A stretch of 33,572 nucleotides of DNA from Nitrospirota bacterium (GCA_021783455.1 JAJXTW010000006.1:1-33572), one strand, 5' to 3'; shown: positions 15,974 through 24,618, counted from the first letter of the stretch. A program made the numbers and translations. Notes: a model not told the origin generated them from the letters alone.

Positions 15974-16249
15974 TTATTCAAATACGATGGCCCCGCCTTT
16001 GCTCAGGGCCTCCGCGACCTTCTTTCGTGCGGCAGCAAGCACTCTCTGTACGGTCCCGCGTGATATGCCCATTCTGGAACCGGCTTCTTCCTGAGTGAGA
16101 TCGTCGAGGTCGCACAGTTTCAGCGCCTCGAGCTCGTCACGGGACAGCGATATCTGTTTGACCTCGGACATCGGTATGCCCGTAGGCTTGAATGCTTTTC
16201 CTTTGAACGTGCATTGACAATGTCGCGGTTTCTTGCAGCGGGGAGACAT
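15974..16249 (-). CDS. DUF134-family DNA-binding regulator
   Basis: A 91-residue protein of the DUF134 family. The N-terminus is Cys-rich and basic (C5, C11, C13 in RCKKPRHCQC) and continues through FKPTGIPMSEV to a sigma-70 region-4-like helix-turn-helix (DLTQEEAGSRMGISRGTVQRVLAAARKKV in two pieces, about residues 51-79). The start at 16249 has AGAGGG five bases upstream. It is the first gene of a four-gene operon whose promoter is covered by a perfect 24-bp palindrome (16263-16286). Autoregulation through that site, perhaps gated by a metal or redox change at the cysteines, is a reasonable inference; the direction of control is unknown. Confidence 0.9.
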   Translation of the reverse strand: MSPRCKKPRHCQCTFKGKAFKPTGIPMSEVKQISLSRDELEALKLCDLDDLTQEEAGSRMGISRGTVQRVLAAARKKVAEALSKGGAIVFE

Positions 16250-16262
16250 AGCGGCCCTCTTT

Positions 16263-16286
16263 TGTTGTGTGCATATGCACACAACA
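16263..16286. promoter_or_regulatory. Perfect 24-bp palindrome, candidate operator
   Basis: The 12-base half-site TGTTGTGTGCAT is followed directly by its exact inverse complement, with centre between 16274 and 16275. It overlaps the last four bases of the -10 box and the predicted start point of the DUF134 operon promoter, and ends 13 bases before the ATG. A protein dimer bound here would block transcription. The DUF134 protein and the ArsR protein of the same operon are the obvious candidates. Confidence 0.75.
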
Positions 16287-16311
16287 TACCAGACTCCTTC
16301 ACGCTTGTCAA
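16283..16311 (-). promoter_or_regulatory. Promoter of the DUF134-NifX-DsrE-ArsR operon
   Basis: On the minus strand: perfect TTGACA (16306-16311), a 17-base spacer and TATGTT (16283-16288). The start is expected near 16276, in the middle of the palindrome, about 27 bases before the ATG at 16249. Confidence 0.7.
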
Positions 16312-16380
16312 GCGTTTGGATTGTGATTATGACTCCCTCTCCTGCGAACGCTGTTTTTCTCAATTGATGTTTTGCAGGAA

Positions 16381-16411
16381 AGCCCGCTCCCGGCTTAAAG
16401 CGGGCTGTTTG
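16381..16411. terminator. Hairpin terminator
   Basis: An eight-pair stem AGCCCGCT/AGCGGGCT (16381-16388 and 16399-16406) with a ten-base loop. A T-rich tract follows on the plus strand (16408-16417), and a weak TTTCC follows on the minus strand. It sits 12 bases after the stop of the small periplasmic protein gene, so it probably ends that minus-strand transcript although its U-tract is better in the plus direction. It also insulates the DUF134 promoter. Confidence 0.6.
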
Positions 16412-16417
16412 TTTTTT

Positions 16418-16873
16418 CTATCTTCTCCATCCCGCCCACGCGGGAACGCCGTTACTGTCCCTGAGGATGAGGACGCTGTCGCCCTTTTTCACTTCAGAGG
16501 CGATAATTGCCGGTTGATCGGAGATCGTCACGCGCGAACCCTTCACCTCGAGTGCGTCGCCCTTCTGTATCTTCGTATCTTGTCGTTCAATGTACCACTC
16601 AGGGCCAAGATGAACGTCAACGAGCCCTTTGTCCGTTTTGAGCGTAAGGTGAATTCCCGAATACATGCCTCTCATGGGCGTTATTTTATTGATTGCATCC
16701 ACGGTGCCCGAGACGGTCTCCACGGTCGCAGGATTGAACATTCTCTGGTACTGCGACCCCATGCCCCACCCGCCGCTGCCGCGATAACCCTTCCAGGGAC
16801 CTGCAAGGGAAAGGGATGAAACGAGGATCATTGCCGCTGCAACTGCCGTTGCTATGCTGATTGTTTTTCTCAT
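16418..16873 (-). CDS. Small periplasmic protein, possibly OB-fold
   Basis: A 151-residue exported protein of unknown function. A signal peptide (MRKTISIATAVAAAMIL, cleavage near residue 24) is followed by a Gly/Trp/Tyr-rich linker and a compact beta domain. That domain contains VSGTVDAINKI, GIHLTLKTDKGLVDVHLGP, WYIERQD, KKGD and VKGSRVTISDQPAIIASEV. The strand pattern and the GD..EVKGSRV segment resemble small OB-fold proteins found beside cytochromes or magnetosome genes, but I cannot assign a function. AAGGAGG lies five bases before the ATG. It follows the histidine kinase by 55 bases and precedes a hairpin terminator, so it is probably the last gene of that transcript. Confidence 0.75.
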   Translation of the reverse strand: MRKTISIATAVAAAMILVSSLSLAGPWKGYRGSGGWGMGSQYQRMFNPATVETVSGTVDAINKITPMRGMYSGIHLTLKTDKGLVDVHLGPEWYIERQDTKIQKGDALEVKGSRVTISDQPAIIASEVKKGDSVLILRDSNGVPAWAGWRR

Positions 16874-16928
16874 GGCTTCCTCCTTTGTGCCGGGTTTGTG
16901 TGTTTTTTGAAACAGCAAATCGCGTGCT

Positions 16929-17972
16929 TTATTGCTTCAACGTGAAACTGAACGAACTGCCTTTATCCCGCTTGCTCTCGGCCCATATCCTGCCGCCATG
17001 CGCCTCGATAATGGTTTTCGCTATGAATAATCCCAGGCCGGACCCTTTTGTGTCCCGGCTTATTCGATAGAAGGCGTCGAATATGTAGGGAAGGTGCTCT
17101 TCCGGGATGCCTCTGCCCGTGTCTGTTACGGATACAAGAATATCATTGTCCGCATCCGAAAGCCTGACGACTATTGTTCCGCCTTTGCCCGTATAGGTTA
17201 TCGCGTTATCGAGCAGGTTGGCGATGACCCGGTCTATCATTGCCGGATCGGCAAGTATGGTAGGCGGCATCTCTTCCGAAACTTCAAAAAGGATGGTTAT
17301 GCCTTTTTTGTCAGCCTCTATTTTTGCGGCTTCGACGGCGTTGTTCATGTTTTTTCTGATGTTGAAAGGACGGGGAACCGGTCTATATGCCTTCGCTCCG
17401 ATGCGGGAGAATTCGAGAAAGTCCGCGATCAGGTCCGAAACTTTGTAAAGCTCTTCCCGGATCGTTTCGAGGTAGCTCTTCTGTTTTTCCGTGAGCGCGC
17501 CCGCTTTGCCGGCAAGAAGCCGTGACAAAAATCCTCCCGCGGTCGTGACCGGATTTTTCATGTCGTGGGCGAACATGGAAAGGATATTCTTTCTCTCCCG
17601 CTCCCTCTGTTTGGCTTCGCTGATGTCCCGGAAAAGCTCTACCGCGCCCGAAAGACCGCCATCCTCGTCGAGCAGCGGAGCGGTGGTAACGGAAAGAGTG
17701 ATTTGTTCTCCGTTTTTCTTTTTTATCGTCGTCTCCACTGCAATGGCCTGCTCCTTCAGCGAGAGAGCATGCTTGAGCAGAGGACAGGAGTCTCTGTCAA
17801 GAGTGCCGTGGAGAATTTCAAAGTGAGGCTTGTTTATCACTTCCTCCCTGGAATAACCGGTTATTTCTTCCGCAATAGGATTAAAATCGACAATGGTCCC
17901 TTCCAGGTCCACTATGGAAAAGCCGACGGGAAGATTTTTTATTACAACATCATATATCTCTTGTTTTTCCAT
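16929..17972 (-). CDS. PAS-domain sensor histidine kinase
   Basis: A 347-residue soluble histidine kinase without membrane helices. An N-terminal PAS domain (about 5-120; FSIVDLEGTIVDFNPIAEEITGY) contains the SCPLL segment seen in many kinase PAS domains. The HisKA helix carries the phosphoacceptor H136 (MFAHDMKNPV). The HATPase_c domain has its N box (VIANLLDNAITYT), G1 (DTGRGIP), F box (FDAFYRIS) and G2 (GSGLGLFIAK) intact. No response regulator is adjacent, so its partner lies elsewhere. It starts 71 bases downstream of the H+-ATPase gene on the same strand and may sense the cell's energetic or redox state. The signal is unknown. Confidence 0.93.
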   Translation of the reverse strand: MEKQEIYDVVIKNLPVGFSIVDLEGTIVDFNPIAEEITGYSREEVINKPHFEILHGTLDRDSCPLLKHALSLKEQAIAVETTIKKKNGEQITLSVTTAPLLDEDGGLSGAVELFRDISEAKQRERERKNILSMFAHDMKNPVTTAGGFLSRLLAGKAGALTEKQKSYLETIREELYKVSDLIADFLEFSRIGAKAYRPVPRPFNIRKNMNNAVEAAKIEADKKGITILFEVSEEMPPTILADPAMIDRVIANLLDNAITYTGKGGTIVVRLSDADNDILVSVTDTGRGIPEEHLPYIFDAFYRISRDTKGSGLGLFIAKTIIEAHGGRIWAESKRDKGSSFSFTLKQ

Positions 17973-18043
17973 GGCAGGTCAGGATGAATTTACTTTTTCT
18001 TATGCGCGGAAAAATCGCGCGAACGAGCCAAGTTTTTGAGCAC

Positions 18044-20470
18044 TCACAATCGGAACTTCCTGAACAAATAATATTTGGGAAAATCTATGCCGAGGGTAAA
18101 GATTACGGAGAACGCCAGCACCGCGAGGATCTGAGCCGGGGTGAGGGGCTGGACAAAGATGCCGTAAACGCCCAGGAGCGCAAATCCGGTGATGGTCGCC
18201 ATGCTCAAAAGCAGCAATTCCCTGCCCGGCATTGACGACCAGAAGTGCCGCCTTTCCCGCACGATCAACACCCTGAACTGGCTGTTGAATATCAGGTTCA
18301 GCATGACCAGGGTGCGCAGCTGTTCCCATGCAAGGTGAAAATAATTTTTCCCCATGAGAATCACGAGCAGGCCTTCCACGACCAGGAGCAGGCCGGGAAC
18401 GAGCGACGCCAGCGTAATGTTTTTGACGTTCCATATGTTCGGATTCGGCGTCGAGGTCACCTTGTCGGTCGCCAGGGACATGGTCACGAAATCGTTCGCG
18501 AACACGAGCAGCGACATGCCCAGGAGGGAAAGCACGATATCATGGAGCCAGAAAAAGCTCAGGGTGATCAGCCCGACGAATTCTATGACCTTCGTGACTT
18601 TATTGAGCACCCAGGTGAGCATTCGCTGGTAGGTCTGCCTGCTGATGGTCACCGCATTGATGATCACACTTATCCCCGGCTCGGTCAGGACCACGCTTGC
18701 GGACGCCTTTGCCACATCGGTAGAGTTGCTGACCGCGATTCCCATCTCCGCTTGTTTGAGCGCCGGCGCATCGTTCACCCCATCTCCGGTCATTCCCACC
18801 ATGTGGCCCCGCGACTGCAGGAGCTTCACGACTTTGTACTTGTCCTCGGGATAGATCTCAGCGAACCCGTTGGATGCTTCAACGATTTTGACCTGTTCCT
18901 CTTCGCTCAAACCCTGGAGGTCCGCCATCCGGATAATGTTGCTCCCGATCCCTACCTGGCCGGCTATTTCCTTTGCTATGGCCATACTGTCGCCGGTAAG
19001 CATGATCGGCTTGATTCCCAGTTTTCGCGCCTGCGCTATCATGCTTTTTGATTCCGGCCTGGGCGGGTCAGCCATGGGCAGCAAGCCCGCGAATTTGAGA
19101 TCATCCGATCCCCCATCTCCCGACCGTGCGATTGCTATCGTCCGATAGCCGTTCCGGGAAAACTCCTCGATCGTGCCGTTTGCCTTTTCTCGCGTCTTTT
19201 GGTCCATGTCCCGGCACAGGGACATGACCACCTGGGCCGCGCCTTTCAGGGCTGTGAAGCTCTTCCCTGCAACTTCGACGATCGCCTCTGTTCTCTTGAT
19301 CGACGGGTCGAAAGGTTTAAACGAGAGCTGATGAAAGGGCTTGAGATCAACGCCCGCGGCTTTGGCATATTCAAGGACCGCGCTGTCTATGAGGTCCATG
19401 CCTTCCTGTTGAGACGCCAACGCGGCCGTAATAACGACGTCTTCTTTCCGGAACCCGGAAAAGGGAACGGCATCAACAACCGACAGCCTGTTCTGCGTTA
19501 TGGTCCCTGTTTTGTCAAAGCACAGGACGTCGATGGAAGCCGCGTCCTCGATCGAATCGAGCCTGGTCACGAGCACACCCTTTCCGGCAAGCTCCATTGC
19601 TCCCACTGCCTGGACGATGGTGAGCACAGCAGGAAGGGCCACGGGCACGGCGCCCATGAGGAAGATCACGGCCAGAGTCAGCACCGTGACGAGGCGTTCG
19701 TGCAAATTCGCGAGCAGGCCGTAGGCGAGGACCAGGACCAGTGCGCTTATGCCGAAGTACATCATGTACTTGACCATGGCCATCATCACAGCCTCTTGAT
19801 GTGACTTGGGCTTGGCTATGTTGACCAGTTCCGCGGTCTTCCCGAAGTACGTGCGCGCGCCGGTATTCACGACGACGCACCTCGCCGTACCCCTCCGCAC
19901 GACGGCGCTTGAATAAAGGATGTCCGATTCATGGGTCTCCATTGGGAGGGACTCCCCGGTCAGGGCCGAGGCGTCGACGGAAAGCCCGCCATTCACGATT
20001 TTGGCGTCAGCCGGCACGATGTCTCCGAGCCCGAGGGAGATAATATCTCCGGGCACGAGGTCCCGCGACTCCTGTATGCCCCACGTCCCGTCCCGCAGCA
20101 CCTTCGCTTTGATCGCCAGCTTTTTCTTGAGAAGCTCGATTGCTTTTTGCGAACCCCGCGAGTGGAGATGGCCGATGACCGCGTTTACGGTGAGCAGCAC
20201 GAAAATAATGATCCCTTCGAGGGTATGATGCAGGACAAAGGAGAGTCCCATTGCCAGCTCCAGCAGCCACGGCATGGGGCCCCAGTAGCGCAACAGAAAT
20301 TCAAGAAAGGCGTTCTTCTTTTTTTCGGTTATTTCGTTATGCCCGAAGAGCGCAAGGCGTTTCGCGGCTTCCGCCCCGGAAAGGCCGTTTGCGGCGGTCT
20401 GCAGGGATTCGAGCGTCTTTTCCAGCGGGATTTTCTTGTACTCCGATGTGCTCCTCGCGTCTGAATCCAT
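18044..20470 (-). CDS. Plasma-membrane-type H+-transporting P-type ATPase (P3A)
   Basis: An 808-residue P-type ATPase closest to the fungal/plant and archaeal proton pumps. In order: actuator loop with LTGESLPMET, helix 4 with GAVPVALPAVLTI, phosphorylation site CFDKTGTITQN, nucleotide domain and hinge MTGDGVNDAPALK. Helix 6 contains LVFANDFVTMSLATDKV, whose acidic residue matches the proton-binding position of this class. There are no N-terminal heavy-metal domains and no CPC motif, so it is not a metal pump of the P1B type. The start at 20470 has GAGAGG six bases upstream; an alternative ATG lies at 20488. The gene follows the permease-like gene by 67 bases. It would pump protons outward or support pH homeostasis; ion specificity is inferred. 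Confidence 0.9.
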   Translation of the reverse strand: MDSDARSTSEYKKIPLEKTLESLQTAANGLSGAEAAKRLALFGHNEITEKKKNAFLEFLLRYWGPMPWLLELAMGLSFVLHHTLEGIIIFVLLTVNAVIGHLHSRGSQKAIELLKKKLAIKAKVLRDGTWGIQESRDLVPGDIISLGLGDIVPADAKIVNGGLSVDASALTGESLPMETHESDILYSSAVVRRGTARCVVVNTGARTYFGKTAELVNIAKPKSHQEAVMMAMVKYMMYFGISALVLVLAYGLLANLHERLVTVLTLAVIFLMGAVPVALPAVLTIVQAVGAMELAGKGVLVTRLDSIEDAASIDVLCFDKTGTITQNRLSVVDAVPFSGFRKEDVVITAALASQQEGMDLIDSAVLEYAKAAGVDLKPFHQLSFKPFDPSIKRTEAIVEVAGKSFTALKGAAQVVMSLCRDMDQKTREKANGTIEEFSRNGYRTIAIARSGDGGSDDLKFAGLLPMADPPRPESKSMIAQARKLGIKPIMLTGDSMAIAKEIAGQVGIGSNIIRMADLQGLSEEEQVKIVEASNGFAEIYPEDKYKVVKLLQSRGHMVGMTGDGVNDAPALKQAEMGIAVSNSTDVAKASASVVLTEPGISVIINAVTISRQTYQRMLTWVLNKVTKVIEFVGLITLSFFWLHDIVLSLLGMSLLVFANDFVTMSLATDKVTSTPNPNIWNVKNITLASLVPGLLLVVEGLLVILMGKNYFHLAWEQLRTLVMLNLIFNSQFRVLIVRERRHFWSSMPGRELLLLSMATITGFALLGVYGIFVQPLTPAQILAVLAFSVIFTLGIDFPKYYLFRKFRL

Positions 20471-20537
20471 GAATGGCCTCTCTTTCATTGTTGTCCCCGT
20501 TCGACAGGTACGGAGCCGGGAAGTGTCATGACGATGC

Positions 20538-21398
20538 TCACGATTTTGGGGCCGTCAACTTTCGCGTTGCCAGGACTTCTTTCACCGAATACATTAAGGC
20601 CGGGATCGCCACCATGATCATGAAAAGCGTAATGAAGGCGTAGTCGGAGGCGAACGGCAAGTAACGGTCCAGGCCTGTCAAAGCGACAACTCCTGCAACC
20701 CCGAACAGTATCCCGCCGAAGAACAGCGTCCGGCCGCCGGTCTGTGATCCGATCCGCTTGATTTCTTCTTCGGTAAGCGCGTGGATCCATCGCAGGGAGG
20801 CGCCGAACACGCCGCCGACGATCACGAGCATGATCATGGTCCCCAGTCCGAAAACCAGTCCGGGAAGAAACCCCGCCCAGGGGCTTTTCATGGCAGGTGC
20901 GGCCACGGTGTTCACAAAAAGCGAAAATCCGCCGAAGCCGAACCCGGCAAGAAACCCGTGGATGACCGTCCATTGTACCGGGGGCGTGGCCGCGCGTCCC
21001 GACGGCTCTTCATGCTGCTTTGTGAAGATCCGGCCCGTTTGCTCCATGTTGCAGGCCTCTCCGTGACAATGGCCGAAGAGGTGGATGTGAACGTATCGGT
21101 TCTTGCGCAGAACTATGGCGCCTGCAACGGACATTGCGATGCCGACGACAAGGTATACGACGCCGTTAATGGCCGGGTTAAGCAGGAAGGGGGCCAGGGC
21201 CAGGTAGGCGAGCTCTGAAATAAGTGCGCGCTGGAGCGTGAAAGCGGCGGAAAAGTACAGCCCCGCTTTCATTCCCTCCCTGCCGCTTGCGCCGCCTATC
21301 GCGTAACTGAACGTGATGGGCCAAGTGTGCTCATCCGGCAGGATCCCGTGCAGCAGCCCGAAGAAGAGCGAATATATCAACGCTGAAAGCGGGGTCAT
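20538..21398 (-). CDS. UreH/NiCoT-like metal or sulfur-compound permease
   Basis: A 286-residue integral membrane protein with about six to seven helices. The first helix contains LLHGILPDEH, resembling the HX4DH-type motif of nickel/cobalt permeases and the UreH/TauE relatives. A cytoplasmic or periplasmic loop is rich in His and Cys (HIHLFGHCHGEAC, about residues 103-115), which suits metal binding. A second VIHGFLAGFGFGGFS segment repeats the helix-1 style. AAGAGG lies eight bases before the ATG, and a strong promoter is at 21434-21462. It is transcribed with the proton ATPase. Homologues are often labelled sulfite exporter or UreH domain protein; the substrate is not certain. Confidence 0.75.
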   Translation of the reverse strand: MTPLSALIYSLFFGLLHGILPDEHTWPITFSYAIGGASGREGMKAGLYFSAAFTLQRALISELAYLALAPFLLNPAINGVVYLVVGIAMSVAGAIVLRKNRYVHIHLFGHCHGEACNMEQTGRIFTKQHEEPSGRAATPPVQWTVIHGFLAGFGFGGFSLFVNTVAAPAMKSPWAGFLPGLVFGLGTMIMLVIVGGVFGASLRWIHALTEEEIKRIGSQTGGRTLFFGGILFGVAGVVALTGLDRYLPFASDYAFITLFMIMVAIPALMYSVKEVLATRKLTAPKS

Positions 21399-21433
21399 AT
21401 GAAAAACCTCTTTTGAACAAAGCAACTTGAGCT

Positions 21434-21462
21434 ATTATACCGCATGGAGCCGGCGGCTTCAA
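21434..21462 (-). promoter_or_regulatory. Promoter of the permease/H+-ATPase transcription unit
   Basis: On the minus strand: TTGAAG (21457-21462), a 17-base spacer and a perfect TATAAT (21434-21439). The start is expected near 21427, about 29 bases before the ATG at 21398. It separates this unit from the peptidase gene upstream. Confidence 0.6.
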
Positions 21463-21540
21463 TCAGCAGCATCTCTGTTTCCGAGGCATTTTTTGGGGGA
21501 GCCGTCTGCTGTTCCGGTCTTCTTTGACGACTCAGGAAGG

Positions 21541-24537
21541 TTATAGGGAGATGTGAAATGCACGTTCGCTCTCACCGAGGAGAAATCTTTTTCTTATCAC
21601 GTTCACTTTTACCGTCTGCCCCGGTTCCTTGTTCACGAGGGCGATCTTGATATCGTTTATGGTTTGTATCTTCCAGCCGTCTAGGTCGGTAATGATGTCC
21701 CCTTCTTTGAGCCCTGATTGTAATGCGACGCTGTCAGGAGAAAAAGCGCTGACCTGCACCCTGCCGTCTGTTTCCTTGATGATCACCCCCAGCTTCGCGG
21801 TAAAAGGAGGTTTGAGGGGCTTTGGAAAAAGCACGTAGGTGCCGATGTCCCTGCCGAAAGAGCCGTTTATGAGCGTGACGTAGTCTCTGCCAATAAGCCG
21901 GTGAATCCGGCTCGGGATCCCCGAACCGTACATGATATGCTCAACCCCGGCAAGCACGATCAGCTGGTATTCAGGATGCTCCTTCAGAAACCGGGCTGCT
22001 GAGTGCGCCATGGTTTCATCCCAGAGGATCTGCGACTGGTAAAAATTTTCGAACGTTAATTCGCCCGGGTGGTCTTCGTATACCGCTTTCAGCCGCTTTT
22101 TATAAGACTCATCCGTCATGTCCATGTCCTGGGGGATCTCTTTCTTCTCTTCTGCGGAAAGGGCGTCCAGTCCTCCCTTGGCCACTTTGTCTACGATCTC
22201 GGACCGCTGGTTAAGCGCGACCAGGGGAATGCCCTTCGCTTTGGCGAACTCGATGATCTCCCGGTAATAATTATAGTCGAACCCCCACCGCTTGAAATAT
22301 TCCGTCTTTTTGAGAAACTCCCGTTCATCAACGGCGCCGGAGAGATATGCATCTATTGCCTTCTGGAAAGGCTGTTGGAACATTTCCATCCCGATTGCGA
22401 ATTTTTTGCCTCTCTTGAAGTGGCCCCTGATCACCTCAAGCTCCACCTTATGGTCCTCGTAATTGGTATGCCGCTCCCCGATGAGAATGAGGGGCTTATC
22501 GCTGACAGCATCGATGATGTCGCCGAGCGTTAATGCCCGCGCCGGCTCAACCCCTTCTACGGGATCATGGAGCTTGAAGGTCATGCCGCGGTCGGTTTCA
22601 GCAATTTTCTTGGCCACATTTCTCCCTTTTTCAAAACGGAGGAACGAATATTTCCCGTAGTGGAATATCTTTTCCGCAGCGAGGTCGACTTCTTCCTGCG
22701 AAGCCCCGTTGGCGTAGGCCGCAACCTTTGCGGTGTTCAGGGGGTTATTTCGCACCAGAAGGAGAAATCCCGGCGTCCTTTCCCCGGCCGCGCCGAAGAG
22801 TCTTTGGAGGACAGGGCTTTCTGAACCCAGAATAAGGAGGGAGGAGGACCGGAGTTCCTTGTCGTTCACCTCAAGCTGTTCTTTCGCAACAAATCCTTCT
22901 CCTTTGAACAGGGCTATCAACCCGGCGTATTTGGCTTTCTCTTTTTCAGGGTAGACGATAAGCTTTTTTTCATCCCCCAGCAGCCGCGCAATGACCGGAG
23001 GGAATTCGGAGGGGGCAAGGGTCCGCATCACATCGTAGTCTTCATCAATAATCAAGCCGGAAGGGTCTTCGTTCAGGGTGATATCGAAATTCTGTTGCTC
23101 CTTCTCAAGCGGCAGCGCCCGCTTCACGTCGCCGCTCTCCGTGATCACTTTAGAAGGCAAGACGATTTTGTAAGGCTCTCCCTTCTGTACAAGCTCGAAT
23201 GAGGCGGACGGGATTCCCTTTAAAACGAGGGAGCCGGGGTAGCGCACTTCGAAAGAGGGAACGCCCTTGCGGTCGAGCCACTGGTGGAAAAACCATCCGA
23301 GGTCTTTGCCGGACTCCTGCTCAAAGGGCCGCTCCACGTCAGCCCACGAGGCTTGTTTAAATTTGTTGTCCTCGATGAGCCTCCGCAGCGATTTATAGAA
23401 GATGTCTCTCTTGACCAGGTTCTCGAGCATGTGAAAAAGCATCGCGCCTTTTCCGTAGCCGATGGCCGAGGAAGCGAAACCGGTCCTCTCCGTGAAAGCT
23501 CTGAGGGGGAAATCCTTGTCAGGGGCGACATAGCTCTGAAAATTGACGAGGATATTCTTCCGGTACTCCCGTCCTTTGCCTTTCTGCTCTTCATAGAGAT
23601 GATCGGAGAGATAGGTGGTGATCGCTTCAAGCCAGTTGCCTTTCTTAAAGTCGGCATACACATAATTCCCGAACCATTGATGGGTGATCTCATGGCCCAG
23701 AGAGGTCTCGGGAATAAAGGGAAGGCGGACGATCTCCTGTCCCAGGAGCGTGAAGGTAGGCACGGAAAGACCGGTCGGCAGGAGGTTTTCCACGACGGAG
23801 AATCTTTTGTAGGGATAGGGGACAAGGAGTGCATTATACATCTTGAAATACTTCTTTGCGTGCGCAAGGTAGTCGGCGGCAAGAGAGGCGTCCTCGGGAA
23901 AGAAGTAAGTATAAATGCCGATACCGTCAACGGTGTCCCTGGCCTCCCGGTAGTTGCCCGCAACAAAGGTTATCCCGGTTACCGGATGGGGAAAAACAAA
24001 TGAATATTCCTTGCCCGCGGCGGTTTCCCTCGCAGTAATTTCATCTGCTTCCGATAGGGCAGTGAAATTGTCCGGCACAAGAGCGGTCAGCTTATAATAG
24101 GCAAGTCCATTGATTGCAGGATGCCAGTCGTTGGTAAGCGAGATTCCCTTGTCATTCACTACGCCTGCGGGGACAACGCCCGGATTCTCAAGATTCCCCC
24201 GGGCTCCCCCATCTCCCCTGAAAGTCTCCTCGTACGTTATTTCGAGTGTCCCCCTGCCGCGTATCCTGAACTGATTACCTATTGGCCAGTAACCCGACCC
24301 GTTCACGGTTGCCGAGGTGATCCTGAGATTGCCCGTAGAAACCACAGCGCCCGCTTCGGGCGTTGTAATCGTCGCAATGCCTTTCAGAAGATTGCTTTTT
24401 AAATCGAAAGAGACGGAGAGGCGGCAGACCGGAAGGGACTGCGCAGGTCTTTCCTCTGCGCCGTACAGGTTTGACTGAAACAAAATAAGAACAAGGGTAA
24501 AACATAAGATGCCTGCTGTCTTATTTCCTGTTGTCAT
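21541..24537 (-). CDS. M1-type metallopeptidase fused to ChaN and PDZ domains
   Basis: A 998-residue exported protein. After a signal peptide (residues 1-26) comes an M1-like peptidase region (about 35-430) with zinc motif HEITH (H282, E283, H286) and candidate third ligand E304 in NWLEA. Spacing after the second His is 17 residues instead of the usual 18. A linker of mixed strands follows (430-665). A ChaN/DUF399 domain (about 672-895) has GERHTNYEDH (687-696) and MEMFQQPFQ; ChaN proteins bind haem in iron uptake. A C-terminal PDZ domain (about 912-983; SGLKEGDIITDLDG) ends the protein. AGGAGG lies six bases before the ATG. It follows the rhomboid gene by 81 bases. Periplasmic proteolysis linked to haem or iron acquisition is inferred. 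Confidence 0.85.
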   Translation of the reverse strand: MTTGNKTAGILCFTLVLILFQSNLYGAEERPAQSLPVCRLSVSFDLKSNLLKGIATITTPEAGAVVSTGNLRITSATVNGSGYWPIGNQFRIRGRGTLEITYEETFRGDGGARGNLENPGVVPAGVVNDKGISLTNDWHPAINGLAYYKLTALVPDNFTALSEADEITARETAAGKEYSFVFPHPVTGITFVAGNYREARDTVDGIGIYTYFFPEDASLAADYLAHAKKYFKMYNALLVPYPYKRFSVVENLLPTGLSVPTFTLLGQEIVRLPFIPETSLGHEITHQWFGNYVYADFKKGNWLEAITTYLSDHLYEEQKGKGREYRKNILVNFQSYVAPDKDFPLRAFTERTGFASSAIGYGKGAMLFHMLENLVKRDIFYKSLRRLIEDNKFKQASWADVERPFEQESGKDLGWFFHQWLDRKGVPSFEVRYPGSLVLKGIPSASFELVQKGEPYKIVLPSKVITESGDVKRALPLEKEQQNFDITLNEDPSGLIIDEDYDVMRTLAPSEFPPVIARLLGDEKKLIVYPEKEKAKYAGLIALFKGEGFVAKEQLEVNDKELRSSSLLILGSESPVLQRLFGAAGERTPGFLLLVRNNPLNTAKVAAYANGASQEEVDLAAEKIFHYGKYSFLRFEKGRNVAKKIAETDRGMTFKLHDPVEGVEPARALTLGDIIDAVSDKPLILIGERHTNYEDHKVELEVIRGHFKRGKKFAIGMEMFQQPFQKAIDAYLSGAVDEREFLKKTEYFKRWGFDYNYYREIIEFAKAKGIPLVALNQRSEIVDKVAKGGLDALSAEEKKEIPQDMDMTDESYKKRLKAVYEDHPGELTFENFYQSQILWDETMAHSAARFLKEHPEYQLIVLAGVEHIMYGSGIPSRIHRLIGRDYVTLINGSFGRDIGTYVLFPKPLKPPFTAKLGVIIKETDGRVQVSAFSPDSVALQSGLKEGDIITDLDGWKIQTINDIKIALVNKEPGQTVKVNVIRKRFLLGESERAFHISL

Positions 24538-24618
24538 GTCCTGCCTCCTGTGTCGAACGGTGCAATCCCGGTTTCGGATGCCCGGGAATATTCAATGCGT
24601 CATCACGTTTTATCGGCT

